Below, piece by piece: positions 44,294 through 52,883 of a stretch of 64,000 nucleotides of DNA (position 1 is the stretch's first letter; the number at the start of each line of letters is the position of its first letter). The DNA is from Steroidobacteraceae bacterium (GTDB lineage: Bacteria; Pseudomonadota; Gammaproteobacteria; Steroidobacterales; Steroidobacteraceae), in NCBI GenBank assembly GCA_041395505.1, contig JAWLAG010000002.1, positions 315,001-379,000 on the forward strand, given 5' to 3'. The notes under the pieces are model-generated. The model was given only the letters and a program-made list of their open reading frames with translations, made no database searches and was not told the DNA's origin. The position numbers and the translations under genes were made by a program.

Positions 44294-44602
44294 ATGGCAT
44301 CAAGCGGCGCACCGACCAAATCCGACATTCTCAATTCCATTTCCAATGACACGGGCCTGTCCCGTAAACAGGTCGGATCGGTTTTCGATTCGCTGAACGG
44401 TGTTGTCAAGAAGAGCTTGCGCTCGCATGGCCTGTTCACCATGCCTGGCCTTCTGAAAATGAAGGTCGTCAAGAAGCCGGCCACCAAGGCTCGCGAAGGC
44501 GTCAACCCCTTCACGGGCGAAAAGATGATGTACAAGGCAAAGCCTGCCTCCAAGAAAGTGCGCGTATTGCCGCTGAAGAACCTCAAGCAGATGGTCAACT
44601 GA
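44294..44602 (+). CDS. HU-family DNA-binding protein
   Basis: Small basic nucleoid protein of 102 residues. The N-terminal helices (TKSDILNSISNDTGLSRKQV) and the arm region with GVNPFTGE match the HU/IHF fold, but the sequence is divergent, with a longer N terminus and a Lys-rich tail. AGGAG is 8 bases before the ATG and a strong terminator follows, so it is a single-gene transcript. The 253 bases upstream show no gene; they probably hold its promoter. Confidence 0.88.
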   Translation: MASSGAPTKSDILNSISNDTGLSRKQVGSVFDSLNGVVKKSLRSHGLFTMPGLLKMKVVKKPATKAREGVNPFTGEKMMYKAKPASKKVRVLPLKNLKQMVN

Positions 44603-44631
44603 TCGCTGCAAGGCAATTACTTCAAGATCAT

Positions 44632-44673
44632 GAAGCCCGGCCGGCCGCAGTGCCGCCCGGGCTTCAGTTTTTC
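44632..44673 (+). terminator. Rho-independent terminator after the HU-like gene
   Basis: A 9-bp perfect stem, GAAGCCCGG (44632-44640) and CCGGGCTTC (44657-44665), with a 16-base loop, is followed by AGTTTTTCT. It overlaps the 3' end of the convergent hydrolase gene by a few bases. Confidence 0.85.
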
Positions 44674-45311
44674 TGGACGAAATCGACGACCGCCTGGCGC
44701 AGCTCGGTCAGTCGACCATGGAAGAAATGCGAGGCGCCTTCGAGCCACCGGCATTCTGGCGGATGCGCCTGCGCCTGTGCCCAGCTGCGCATCTCCTGCC
44801 AGTCGATGAGCTCATCCGCCGTGCCCATAAGCAACAACCAGGGTATGGCGGGCGCGGCGAAGGTCTCGGCACCGAACCTGCTGACCGCTGGCGCCACGGT
44901 GATCAATACTTGCGCATCGGCCTCGGCGGCGGCCGCGAGCGCGACATAACCGCCGAAGGAGAAACCCGCCAGCACCAGCGCGGCACCGGCGAACCGCTCG
45001 CGGCCATGGCGGATGACCGCCAGTGCATCCTGGGTCTCGCCCCGTCCTTCATCGAATACCCCGGCACTCGCACCGACACCGCGAAAGTTGAAGCGCAGCA
45101 CCGGTATGCCGGCGTCATTGAGCGCCCGGGCGAGCATGTGCGCAACCTTGTTGGTCATGGTCCCGCCATGCAGGGGATGGGGATGGCACACCACGGCAAA
45201 ACGCGACGCTGCGGCCGTCTCGCTGAGCGGGTTCTCGAGCAGCGCCTCGATCGGGCCGGCGGGCCCCGCGACGGTGAGCGCCTGGGGCCTGGGTGGCGCA
45301 GCGCGGCTCAC
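44664..45311 (-). CDS. Alpha/beta hydrolase
   Basis: A 215-residue hydrolase of the small dienelactone-hydrolase-like type. FAVVCHPHPLHGGTM carries the oxyanion region, LAGFSFGGYVAL holds the nucleophile Ser (GFSFG), Asp lies in LLLMGTADELIDW and His in EGASHFFHG. The substrate is unknown. The start is GTG at 45311, overlapping the preceding amidohydrolase stop (GTGA), so the two are coupled. Confidence 0.85.
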   Translation of the reverse strand: MSRAAPPRPQALTVAGPAGPIEALLENPLSETAAASRFAVVCHPHPLHGGTMTNKVAHMLARALNDAGIPVLRFNFRGVGASAGVFDEGRGETQDALAVIRHGRERFAGAALVLAGFSFGGYVALAAAAEADAQVLITVAPAVSRFGAETFAAPAIPWLLLMGTADELIDWQEMRSWAQAQAHPPECRWLEGASHFFHGRLTELRQAVVDFVQKN

Positions 45312-46597
45312 GGTGACTTGTAGACCTGCCCCGCTTTCATCACGAAGCGCACGCGTTCGAGCAGGGTGATGTCATCGAGCGGATTTCCGGCGACGGCGAT
45401 CAGGTCGGCAAACTTGCCGGGCTCGATCGTGCCAAGATCCTTGTCGACACCGAGGAACACTGCCGGCACGACCGTGCTGCTGCGAATTGCCTCGATGGGC
45501 GGCATGCCGCCGTCGACCATGAACTTGAACTCGCGCGCATTCCCGCCGTGTGCCGAGACGCCCGTGTCCGTTCCGAACATGATCTTCACGCCGCTCTTGT
45601 AGGCCTTGGCGAATGTGCCCTGGATCTGCGGCCCGATCGCGAGCGCCTTCGGGCGCACCAGCGCCGGGAAGAAGCCCTCATCCTGCGCGCGATCGTAAAC
45701 CCACCAGCCGGCCGTGATCGTAGGCACGTAGTAGGTCCCGCGCTCCTTCATCAGGCGCCGGCCCTCCTCGTCCATGAAGGTGCCATGCTCGATGCTGTCA
45801 ACGCCGGCGCGTACTGCGCGCTTGATGCCCTCCGCGCCATGCGCATGCGCGGCGACCGTGAAGCCGTAGTCGCGCGCCGTGGTTACGATGGCGCGGATTT
45901 CCTCCTCGCTGAACTGCGGGTTCTGGCCATTGCGTGCCACCGACAGCACGCCGCCGGTCGCCGTGATCTTGATGACATCCGATCCATCCTTGTAACGCTG
46001 CCTCACCGCAGCCGCCGCCTCGGCGAGGCCATTGACCACGCCGTCGCGAGGACCTGGATCGCCCTGCAGGTGGCCGGCCCAGCCGTTGGTCGGATCGGCG
46101 TGCCCGCCGGTGGTGGCGATCGCCTTGCCCGCCGCAAAGATGCGTGGACCCTCGACCTTGCCCGCATTGATCGCATCGCGCAGCGCCAGGCTCGCCAGAA
46201 AGGTGTCGCCCAGATCACGCACCAGGGTGAAACCTGCCAGCAATGTGCGCTTCGCATTGACGACGCCGTCGATCGCGACATCGGTGCCGTTCAGCTTGAA
46301 CTGATCGAGTTCGGAGGATTTTCGATACTCGCTGGTGATATGCACGTGCATGTCGGCAAGACCGGGCAATACCGTCATGCCGGACAGATCGATCAACTGG
46401 TCACCGGGCCCGGCGGGACGCAGGCCATCGCTGACGGACACGATCCGCCCGTCTTCGATCACGATGGTCTGCCGCTCACGGACACGATCGTCCTTCATGG
46501 CGAGCACACGACCTGCGTGTATCAACGTCGCCGCCTTGGCGATCGACGTGGCGATGAGCGCGCCCGCGAGTGCGAGCGACATCAGGATTGCGCGCAT
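45308..46597 (-). CDS. Exported amidohydrolase (imidazolonepropionase/prolidase-like)
   Basis: Metal-dependent hydrolase of 429 residues with a signal peptide (residues 1-22, ending IAKA). The metal site is complete: HVH in LADMHVHITS, the bridging Lys in DVIKITATGG, His in AAHAHG and SIEHGTF, and Asp in FGTDTGV. Related proteins cleave Xaa-Pro dipeptides or other amides in the periplasm. GGGGAG precedes the ATG at 46597. A similar exported amidohydrolase lies at 61899-63266. Confidence 0.87.
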   Translation of the reverse strand: MRAILMSLALAGALIATSIAKAATLIHAGRVLAMKDDRVRERQTIVIEDGRIVSVSDGLRPAGPGDQLIDLSGMTVLPGLADMHVHITSEYRKSSELDQFKLNGTDVAIDGVVNAKRTLLAGFTLVRDLGDTFLASLALRDAINAGKVEGPRIFAAGKAIATTGGHADPTNGWAGHLQGDPGPRDGVVNGLAEAAAAVRQRYKDGSDVIKITATGGVLSVARNGQNPQFSEEEIRAIVTTARDYGFTVAAHAHGAEGIKRAVRAGVDSIEHGTFMDEEGRRLMKERGTYYVPTITAGWWVYDRAQDEGFFPALVRPKALAIGPQIQGTFAKAYKSGVKIMFGTDTGVSAHGGNAREFKFMVDGGMPPIEAIRSSTVVPAVFLGVDKDLGTIEPGKFADLIAVAGNPLDDITLLERVRFVMKAGQVYKSP

Positions 46598-46629
46598 CAG
46601 TCTCCCCTTTGCGCCGATGATGGGACGGA

Positions 46630-47076
46630 TTACTTGATGGCCAGCAATTCGACGTCGAACACCAGGGTGGCGCCCGGTGGTATCACGCCGCCTGCGCCGC
46701 GCGCGCCATAGCCGAGTTCGGGCGGTATCACCAGTCGTCGCTTGCCGCCGGCGCGCATGCCCGCGACGCCCTGGTCCCAACCGGCGATCACCTGGCCTGC
46801 GCCGATGCGAAATTCGAACGGCTGGTTGCGATCGAGGGAGCTGTCGAACTTGCGCCCCTTTTGCTCAGGCGCGCCCTCGGCGTAGAGCCAGCCGGAATAA
46901 TGCACCTGTGCTGTTTGTCCTGCCTCGATGGCGGCGCCTTTGCCCGGCGTGATTTCGGTTATCTGCACTTGACTTGTACTCCCAGGGTCGACGGCGGGTG
47001 GCGGTGGTACCTCGTCCTGCCCGCAACCCGACAACAATGCGATCGCCACGACCGCCCAAATCGCGCCAGCTTTCAT
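46630..47076 (-). CDS. FKBP-type peptidyl-prolyl isomerase lipoprotein
   Basis: Periplasmic folding helper, predicted lipid-anchored. The 148 residues begin with a type II signal peptide (lipobox LSGC, Cys about residue 17), a Pro-rich linker and an FKBP domain (VHYSGWLYAEG, FDSSLDRNQPFEFRIGAGQV, VIPPELGYGARG, VFDVELL). The ATG at 47076 fits the signal peptide and has AGGA upstream. It overlaps the msrB stop by 4 bases. Confidence 0.92.
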   Translation of the reverse strand: MKAGAIWAVVAIALLSGCGQDEVPPPPAVDPGSTSQVQITEITPGKGAAIEAGQTAQVHYSGWLYAEGAPEQKGRKFDSSLDRNQPFEFRIGAGQVIAGWDQGVAGMRAGGKRRLVIPPELGYGARGAGGVIPPGATLVFDVELLAIK

Positions 47077-47477
47077 GTTTCCTGTCCTTCCTTCTGCGAC
47101 GCAAAATCGAGTGAAGCGGAATTGATGCAATAGCGCAAACCCGTCGGCTGCGGCCCGTCCTCGAAGACATGGCCGAGATGCGCGCCGCACCCGGCGCACA
47201 ATACTTCGGTGCGTACCATGCCGTGGCTGGCATCGCGCACCTCGCGCACGCGATCGCCTGCCAGCGGCCGGAAGAAGCTCGGCCAACCGGAACCCGAGTC
47301 GTATTTGCACTTTGATGCGAACAGTTCGGCCCCGCAACAGACACAACGATAGGTGCCGCTGTCCTTGTTATAGGTGTAGCTGCCGGTGAAAGGCCGTTCC
47401 GTGCCCTTGTTCTGGGTCACCTCGTATTGCAGCGGCGTCAGGCGGCTGCGCAGCTCGCTGTCATCGGGCTTGCTCAT
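47073..47477 (-). CDS. msrB: Peptide methionine-R-sulfoxide reductase MsrB
   Basis: Reduces methionine-R-sulfoxide in proteins. The 134 residues have the catalytic cysteine in RYCINSASL and two zinc CxxC pairs (CVCC, CAGC), with SGSGWPSFF. No signal peptide, so cytoplasmic. GATAAT (47484-47489) ends 6 bases before the ATG, within the end of htpG, suggesting a leaderless start. Confidence 0.95.
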   Translation of the reverse strand: MSKPDDSELRSRLTPLQYEVTQNKGTERPFTGSYTYNKDSGTYRCVCCGAELFASKCKYDSGSGWPSFFRPLAGDRVREVRDASHGMVRTEVLCAGCGAHLGHVFEDGPQPTGLRYCINSASLDFASQKEGQET

Positions 47478-47484
47478 CGGGCGA

Positions 47485-49368
47485 TTATCGCACGAGCCGC
47501 GCCAGCAGCGAGTTCAGCCGCTGCAGGTACTCGCCGGGATTGCCAAGCTGGCCGCTCTCGGCGAGCTTGGCCTGATCGAAGATCACGAGCGCCAGTTCCT
47601 CGAACTGGGCGTTGTCGGCCAATCCTTGCAAGTGGCGGATCAGCGGATGCTCGACATTGACCTCGAGCACGGGTTTGCTCTCCGGCGCGCTCTGGCCGGC
47701 CGCCTTCAACATGCGGGCGAGCTGGGTCCCCAGGTCGTTCTCGCCGACGACCAGGCAGGCGGGTGAGTGCGCGAGGCGGGCGCTCACGCGCGCTTCGGCA
47801 ATCCGCTCACCCAGGCTGTCCTTGAGGCGCTTGAGGAGCGGCTTACTCTCTTTCTTGAGTTCGTCGATGCGCGCACTGTCGGCCGCGTCGGCCAGCCCGC
47901 TCGACTCCAGGTCGCCGCGCGCGACGTCCTTGAATTTCTTGCCGTCGAACTCGCTCAACTGGCCCATCACCCAGGCATCGATGCGATCACCGAGCAAAAG
48001 CACTTCGATGTTCTTCGCCTTCAGTCGCTCGAGATAGGGGCTCGTGCGCGCCGCCTCGATCGAATCCGCGATCAGGTAGTAGATGTTCTGCTGGGCGCTG
48101 CCGGCGCGCTCCACATACCGCTTGAGCGTCACCTCGGGCGTCGTCCCTTCGCTCGCGGTCGAAACGAACCGCAGCAGCGGCAGGATCTTGTCGCGATTGC
48201 CCGGATCCTCGGCGAGGCCTTCCTTCAATACAGGGCCGAATGCGCGCCAGAAGGTGGCATAGCCCGCGGCATCGTCGGCCGAGAGCTTCGCGATCATATC
48301 GAGCGCTCGCCGGGTGAGGGCGCTGCGGATGGCGCCGACCTCGCCGTCCTCCTGCAGCAGCTCGCGCGAGACATTGAGCGGCAGATCACTCGAATCGACC
48401 ACACCCTTGACGAAGCGCAGGTACAGCGGCAGGAACTGTTCGGCGTCATCCATGATGAACACCCGGCGCACGTAGAGCTTGAGTCCATGCGCGGCATCGC
48501 GCTGGTACAGATCGAAAGGTGGCTGAGCCGGCAGGTAGAGCAGGCTCGTGTATTCGCGTTTGCCTTCGACCCGGTTGTGCGACCAGGCGAGCGGCGGGGT
48601 GAAATCGTGCGCGATGTGCTGGTAGAACTCGCGATATTCATCGTCGCTGATTTCGGTTCGCTGACGCGTCCACAGGGCCTTGGCCTGGTTGACGGTCTCG
48701 TAGTCGGTGCTTGCCTCGCCTTCCTTGCGACACCACACCGGAAAGGAAATGTGATCAGAGTAGCGGCGCACCAGTGCGCGAATACGGAACGGATCGGCAA
48801 ACTCCCTGGCATCGCTCTTGAGGTGCAGGATCACCGTCGTGCCGTGCGCGGCGAGGTCGCGCGTGTCGACCGTGAAACTGCCATCGGCCGTCGAACTCCA
48901 GTGCACGCCGGCAGAGGCCGGTTCGCCCGCCTTGCGCGTGAGCACCTCGACACGCTCGGCGACGATGAATGCCGAATAGAAGCCCACACCAAACTGGCCG
49001 ATGAGTTGCGAGTCCTTCTGCGCATCGCCGCTCATCTGGCGGAAGAACTCCGCCGTACCCGAACGCGCGATGGTGCCGAGGTTGGCAATCGCGTCCTCGC
49101 GGCTCATGCCGATGCCATTGTCGCGCACGGTGAGGGTCCCGGCCGTGGCATCAACGTCGATCCAGATGCCGAGCTCGGCGCCACTGTCCTGCAAAGCGGG
49201 CTCTGCAAGGGCAGCGAAGCGCAGTTTGTCGTTGGCATCCGATGCGTTCGAGATCAGCTCGCGCAGGAAGATCTCCCGGTGGCTGTACAGGGAGTGGATC
49301 ATCAGCTTGAGCAATTGCTGCACTTCGGCCTGAAAGGCCATGGTTTGCGGCGCGGCTGCCTCGGACAT
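47485..49368 (-). CDS. htpG: Molecular chaperone HtpG (Hsp90)
   Basis: ATP-dependent chaperone. The 627 residues include the N-terminal ELISNASDANDKLRF, DNGIGMSREDAIANLGTIA, QFGVGFYSAFIVAE and the middle-domain LPLNVSRELLQ. GGAGGG precedes the ATG. It ends 7 bases upstream of msrB on the same strand, so protein-quality genes htpG-msrB-FKBP may be read together. No sigma-32 promoter was clear upstream. Confidence 0.97.
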   Translation of the reverse strand: MSEAAAPQTMAFQAEVQQLLKLMIHSLYSHREIFLRELISNASDANDKLRFAALAEPALQDSGAELGIWIDVDATAGTLTVRDNGIGMSREDAIANLGTIARSGTAEFFRQMSGDAQKDSQLIGQFGVGFYSAFIVAERVEVLTRKAGEPASAGVHWSSTADGSFTVDTRDLAAHGTTVILHLKSDAREFADPFRIRALVRRYSDHISFPVWCRKEGEASTDYETVNQAKALWTRQRTEISDDEYREFYQHIAHDFTPPLAWSHNRVEGKREYTSLLYLPAQPPFDLYQRDAAHGLKLYVRRVFIMDDAEQFLPLYLRFVKGVVDSSDLPLNVSRELLQEDGEVGAIRSALTRRALDMIAKLSADDAAGYATFWRAFGPVLKEGLAEDPGNRDKILPLLRFVSTASEGTTPEVTLKRYVERAGSAQQNIYYLIADSIEAARTSPYLERLKAKNIEVLLLGDRIDAWVMGQLSEFDGKKFKDVARGDLESSGLADAADSARIDELKKESKPLLKRLKDSLGERIAEARVSARLAHSPACLVVGENDLGTQLARMLKAAGQSAPESKPVLEVNVEHPLIRHLQGLADNAQFEELALVIFDQAKLAESGQLGNPGEYLQRLNSLLARLVR

Positions 49369-49465
49369 GGAAGTTCGCCCTCCGGTGGAAAATCTGGCGG
49401 GCGCTAAAGGTGCGGCCTCGGGCCGCGAATTTCAAGGGTTGCAACCGCCGGCGCGGCGGCAGGAG

Positions 49466-49636
49466 TCAGCGCAGGCTTGCGCCGGCGAGCAACACGGCAA
49501 GTGCCAGGGTCGCCGACAGCGATGCGGCGGCGTGAGCGCCGCGGTGCAGGATCTCGCCCGCGCTCTCGCGAATGACATGGCGGCTGGCGTGCAGCCAGTC
49601 ATCGAGCTCGTCCCAGACCAAAAGCAGGCGTTCCAT
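49466..49636 (-). CDS. Small membrane protein (56 aa), WDELDDW type
   Basis: A short frame between htpG and the ParA-like gene encodes 56 residues: an amphipathic acidic N terminus (MERLLLVWDELDDWLHASRH) and a C-terminal hydrophobic segment (about residues 37-54). Codon choice fits the surrounding genes better than other frames, and the long overlapping frame on the same strand is Cys/Ser/Arg-rich noise. No good ribosome site is seen. I recall similar short WDELDD-containing proteins in related genomes but cannot name a function. Confidence 0.5.
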   Translation of the reverse strand: MERLLLVWDELDDWLHASRHVIRESAGEILHRGAHAAASLSATLALAVLLAGASLR

Positions 49637-49720
49637 TCGCCGCGCATGCTAGACGTTCGCGGCGCGCATTCCCGTGCGCCATCTCACAGCGCCAGTTGGG
49701 CGCAGCGCACAGTTTGCAAG

Positions 49721-49749
49721 TTGCTTTGATTCTGTTTAGTGCGTAGGCT
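49721..49749 (+). promoter_or_regulatory. Promoter of the ParA-like gene, leaderless type
   Basis: TTGCTT (49721-49726) and TAGGCT (49744-49749) are separated by 17 bases; the ATG follows after 6 bases. Confidence 0.45.
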
Positions 49750-49755
49750 CGACGC

Positions 49756-50463
49756 ATGCAGCGCATCGTCGTCCTGAATCCCAAAGGCGGTTCGGGTAAA
49801 ACGACCATAGCCATCAATCTCGCGGCCTATTACGCCGTCAACCGCCAGCCAACCGTGCTGATGGACTACGATCCACAGGGCTCGGCATTGCGCTGGATCA
49901 AGAAGCGTCCACCGCAACAAATGCCGATTCACCATATTGCGGCTTTCGAACAGGATGGTCGCACGACCCGCGCCTGGCAGTTGCGAATTCCAGACGGCTT
50001 CGGTCGCGTCATCGTCGATACGCCTGCCGGCGTTACGCCACAGCGCATGCCGGAGCTCACCCGCGATGCGGACAAGATCCTCGTGCCGATCCTGCCCTCG
50101 GACATCGACCTGCACGCGAGTGCGCGTTGCATTGCCGATCTGCTGCTGGTGGCGAAGATCAAACGCGGCGACAACCGCATCGGAGTGATAGCGAACCGGG
50201 TGCGGCGCAATACCCTCGTCTACCAGTCGCTGCTGCGCTTCCTGCACTCGCTCAATCTGCCGGTGGTGGCGACCCTGCGCGATTCGCAGAACTACGTGCG
50301 CAGCGCCGAGCTCGGCATCGGCATCCACGAGATGAAATCCTACGTGGCCCGCGAGGATACCGATCAGTGGCACTCGCTGATCGACTGGCTGGAAAATCGC
50401 GCGGTGTTGACCGAGGGCGAGGCTGGGCTCGACGCGCCGGCAGAAGCAGCGGCCGGGCTGTAA
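49756..50463 (+). CDS. ParA/MinD-family ATPase
   Basis: Deviant Walker A ATPase of 235 residues: LNPKGGSGKTTIAINLAA, Walker A' MDYDPQGSALRW, and VIVDTPAGVT. Such proteins position DNA or protein complexes on the nucleoid or membrane. No parB-like gene follows, and the gene is not near an origin, so a non-chromosome-partitioning cargo is more likely. Neighbours are the 56-residue membrane protein (divergent) and a 74-residue protein (convergent), which may be functional partners. Confidence 0.85.
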   Translation: MQRIVVLNPKGGSGKTTIAINLAAYYAVNRQPTVLMDYDPQGSALRWIKKRPPQQMPIHHIAAFEQDGRTTRAWQLRIPDGFGRVIVDTPAGVTPQRMPELTRDADKILVPILPSDIDLHASARCIADLLLVAKIKRGDNRIGVIANRVRRNTLVYQSLLRFLHSLNLPVVATLRDSQNYVRSAELGIGIHEMKSYVAREDTDQWHSLIDWLENRAVLTEGEAGLDAPAEAAAGL

Positions 50464-50481
50464 CAGCGCGGCCGTGCGGGA

Positions 50482-50706
50482 TCAGTCCTTTTTCGTCTCG
50501 TCCCAGTCCCCACGCACCTTGTCGGCCCAGTTCTTGTACTGCGACAGGCTGTAGAGATTCTTGGTGATGGCAGCATGACGACCGCGGGCACGTTGCACGC
50601 GATCTATCCAGCTGCCGTAAGGCGTCTCGTTGGCCGTGGCCCGCGAGGCAACGGCATCGCGCGGCTGCGGCCGACTGCTGTTGTCAAAGCGATCCGACGA
50701 ACTCAT
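50482..50706 (-). CDS. Conserved small soluble protein (74 aa)
   Basis: A polar 74-residue protein with a disordered N terminus (SSSDRFDNSSRPQPRDAV) and a helical C terminus (ITKNLYSLSQYKNWADKV). GAGGTG lies 5 bases before the ATG at 50706, supporting that start over an upstream codon at 50790. Function unknown. It is convergent with the ParA-like gene, 18 bases away. Confidence 0.65.
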   Translation of the reverse strand: MSSSDRFDNSSRPQPRDAVASRATANETPYGSWIDRVQRARGRHAAITKNLYSLSQYKNWADKVRGDWDETKKD

Positions 50707-50842
50707 GTGCACCTCGCACTCAACCTGGTGCGCAGAATAAGAATTACCGCGGCCAATCCGCAGGAACTGGTTCACGTTGAGCCGCGGCACGCACGCTTAT
50801 GCGATGCGACTCTCGCCACCGCTGCATTATTGAAGAGTTATG

Positions 50843-52228
50843 TTACGCGACCAGCCGATAGCAGGGACGATACACGGCGCCGGGAAGTTTCATTCGTCCC
50901 TGCGCGACGAATGCCGTCAGCAGCTCATCGAGCAACGCGACGATGCGCGCGTCGCCGTGCAGTTCATAGGGGCCGTGCTGCTCTATCGCTTCGATGCCGT
51001 GACGTTTGACGTTGCCGGTGACGATCCCCGAGAAGGCGCGCCGCAGGTCGGCGGCCAACTCGTGCGCCGGCCGCGCGGCATCGAGCGCAAGCGCTGCCAT
51101 GGACGCATGATCGACCACGAAGGGCCGCTGCAGCGCGGGCCCGATCGACAACAGCCAGTTGAAGTTGTACGAGTCCGCCTTGCCGCGGCGAAATTCCCGC
51201 ACCCGGGTCATGCCGGCCGCCATGCGCCGTGCGACTTCGGGCGGGTCATCGACGATGACCTCGAGCCGCTCGGCCGCTGCCTTGCCGAGCGTGCCCGCCA
51301 CGAAGTGGCGGATCTGCCCAAAATAGTCGCTGCTGCCGGCCGGCCCGGTGAGTATGAAGGGCAAGGGCTGCTCGGCATTGGCCGGATCGAGGAGGATGCC
51401 GAGCAAATAGAGGATTTCCTCGGCCGTGCCGACTCCGCCGGGGAAGACCACGATGCCGTGACCGAAGCGCACGAATGCCTCCAGACGCTTCTCGATATCG
51501 GGCATGATCACCAGATTGTTGACGATGGGATTGGGCGGCTCCGCGGCGATGATGTCGGGCTCGGTAATGCCAACATAACGGCCATTGCCGATGCGTTGCT
51601 TGGCATGACCGATGGTGGCGCCTTTCATCGGACCTTTCATCGCGCCGGGTCCGCAACCGGTGCAGACATCGAGACCGCGCAGACCGAGTTCGTAGCCGAC
51701 CCGCTTGGTGTAGTCGTACTCTTCGCGGCCGATGGAATGTCCGCCCCAGCACACCACGATATTGGGTCGCTGCTTCGACTCAAGTAGTCGCGCGTTGCGC
51801 AGGATGTGGAACACCGCGTTGGTGATCGCAGCGGGACTGCCAAGGTCGAAGCGGCCGCTTTCGACGATTTCGTTGGCGATGAACACCACGTCGCGCAATA
51901 CCGCGAACAGCAACTCCTTGGTACCACGGATCATCACGCCATCGACGAAAGCCGCCGCCGGCGCATTGCGCAGCTCGAGCTTCACACCCCAGGGGTGGGA
52001 GACGATGCGGATGTCGAAATCGCGGAACCGCTCGAACAGTTCCTTGGCGTTGTCGTTGTCATTGCCGCTGTTGAGCACGGCGAGCGCACACTGGCGGAAC
52101 AGCGGATAGACGCCGCCCTGGCCGGTGTCGAGCAGTTTGACGATCTCGGCCTGTGACAGATTCTCGAGGCTGCCGCGTGGACCGACGCGGGCGTCCACGA
52201 GCTCAGGAAGGACAACGCTGGTTTCCAC
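50843..52228 (-). CDS. ppnN: LOG-family nucleotide 5'-monophosphate nucleosidase PpnN
   Basis: Cleaves purine and pyrimidine nucleoside monophosphates to base and ribose 5-phosphate. The 461-residue length and three-part layout fit PpnN/YgdH: N-terminal domain, LOG Rossmann core with CTGCGPGAMKGPMKGA and VFPGGVGTAEEIL, and a C-terminal domain. In E. coli the enzyme is activated by ppGpp. The start is GTG, immediately after the L,D-transpeptidase stop. Confidence 0.94.
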   Translation of the reverse strand: METSVVLPELVDARVGPRGSLENLSQAEIVKLLDTGQGGVYPLFRQCALAVLNSGNDNDNAKELFERFRDFDIRIVSHPWGVKLELRNAPAAAFVDGVMIRGTKELLFAVLRDVVFIANEIVESGRFDLGSPAAITNAVFHILRNARLLESKQRPNIVVCWGGHSIGREEYDYTKRVGYELGLRGLDVCTGCGPGAMKGPMKGATIGHAKQRIGNGRYVGITEPDIIAAEPPNPIVNNLVIMPDIEKRLEAFVRFGHGIVVFPGGVGTAEEILYLLGILLDPANAEQPLPFILTGPAGSSDYFGQIRHFVAGTLGKAAAERLEVIVDDPPEVARRMAAGMTRVREFRRGKADSYNFNWLLSIGPALQRPFVVDHASMAALALDAARPAHELAADLRRAFSGIVTGNVKRHGIEAIEQHGPYELHGDARIVALLDELLTAFVAQGRMKLPGAVYRPCYRLVA

Positions 52229-52789
52229 TCAGGGCAATATTTCGATGGGTATGTTGTCGGGTACCAGCAGCCACACTTCGAGCATGTCGGCATTGGACAG
52301 CGCGATACAGCCGTCCGTCCAGTCCTGGCGCGAGTAGTAATCGGGCGCATAGCGCGGGTCGTTTGGCAGGCCGTGGATCATGATGGAGCCGCCGGGTCGC
52401 ACGCCGAGGCGCCGGGCATTGCGCCGGTCGCTTTCGTTGGGATAGGAGACCTGCAGGCTCAGGAAGTAATCGCTCCGCGAATTGCGCCGCACCAGCCGGT
52501 AACGACCCTCCGGCGTGCGAAAATCGCCCTCCCTTTCCTTGTGGCCGACCGGATTCAGGCCGAGGGAAATCCGGTAGCGGCGCAGGACATCGACGCCCTG
52601 CCACAGCTCCAGACGCCGCTCGCGTTTGAAAACCACGATCCGGTCGGCGACCGGCAGCTGCGCGGCACTCTGGCCATTCAGCGCACCGGGCATGGAATCG
52701 GCTTCGGCCGGCGGCGCGAGCGCGGCCTGCGCCAGCAGGGCGACCGTCGCGGCGACGCACAAGGACCTGATGAAAGACCCGCAAGTCAT
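52229..52789 (-). CDS. L,D-transpeptidase (YkuD domain), exported
   Basis: Catalyses 3-3 cross-links or attaches proteins to peptidoglycan. The 186 residues have a signal peptide (about 1-30, ending PPAEA) and a YkuD domain with IMIHGLPND and the catalytic Cys in DWTDGCIAL. The ATG at 52789 lies 7 bases after a perfect TATAAT (52797-52802); the in-frame ATG at 52798 overlaps that hexamer and is less likely. It abuts ppnN, so the two probably form an operon. Confidence 0.87.
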   Translation of the reverse strand: MTCGSFIRSLCVAATVALLAQAALAPPAEADSMPGALNGQSAAQLPVADRIVVFKRERRLELWQGVDVLRRYRISLGLNPVGHKEREGDFRTPEGRYRLVRRNSRSDYFLSLQVSYPNESDRRNARRLGVRPGGSIMIHGLPNDPRYAPDYYSRQDWTDGCIALSNADMLEVWLLVPDNIPIEILP

Positions 52790-52796
52790 GGAATTC

Positions 52797-52802
52797 ATTA
52801 TA
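52797..52802 (-). promoter_or_regulatory. Consensus -10 abutting the L,D-transpeptidase start
   Basis: On the minus strand TATAAT is followed by 7 bases and the ATG at 52789. A recognisable -35 is lacking. Confidence 0.4.
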
Positions 52803-52883
52803 GGACGAGCCAGCGCCAGGGGCGAACGTGCAGCCGTCACAGCCCTTGAGCCAGGGCGCCGCATGGTGTCTTATTGTTGGCTT

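Noticed and set aside
47767..49407. 546-codon plus-strand frame opposite htpG, and comparable frames opposite nrdJa (57003-59036) and degP (59488-61179, minus)
   Set aside because: Antisense shadows of highly conserved genes; no domain similarity and no plausible start signals.
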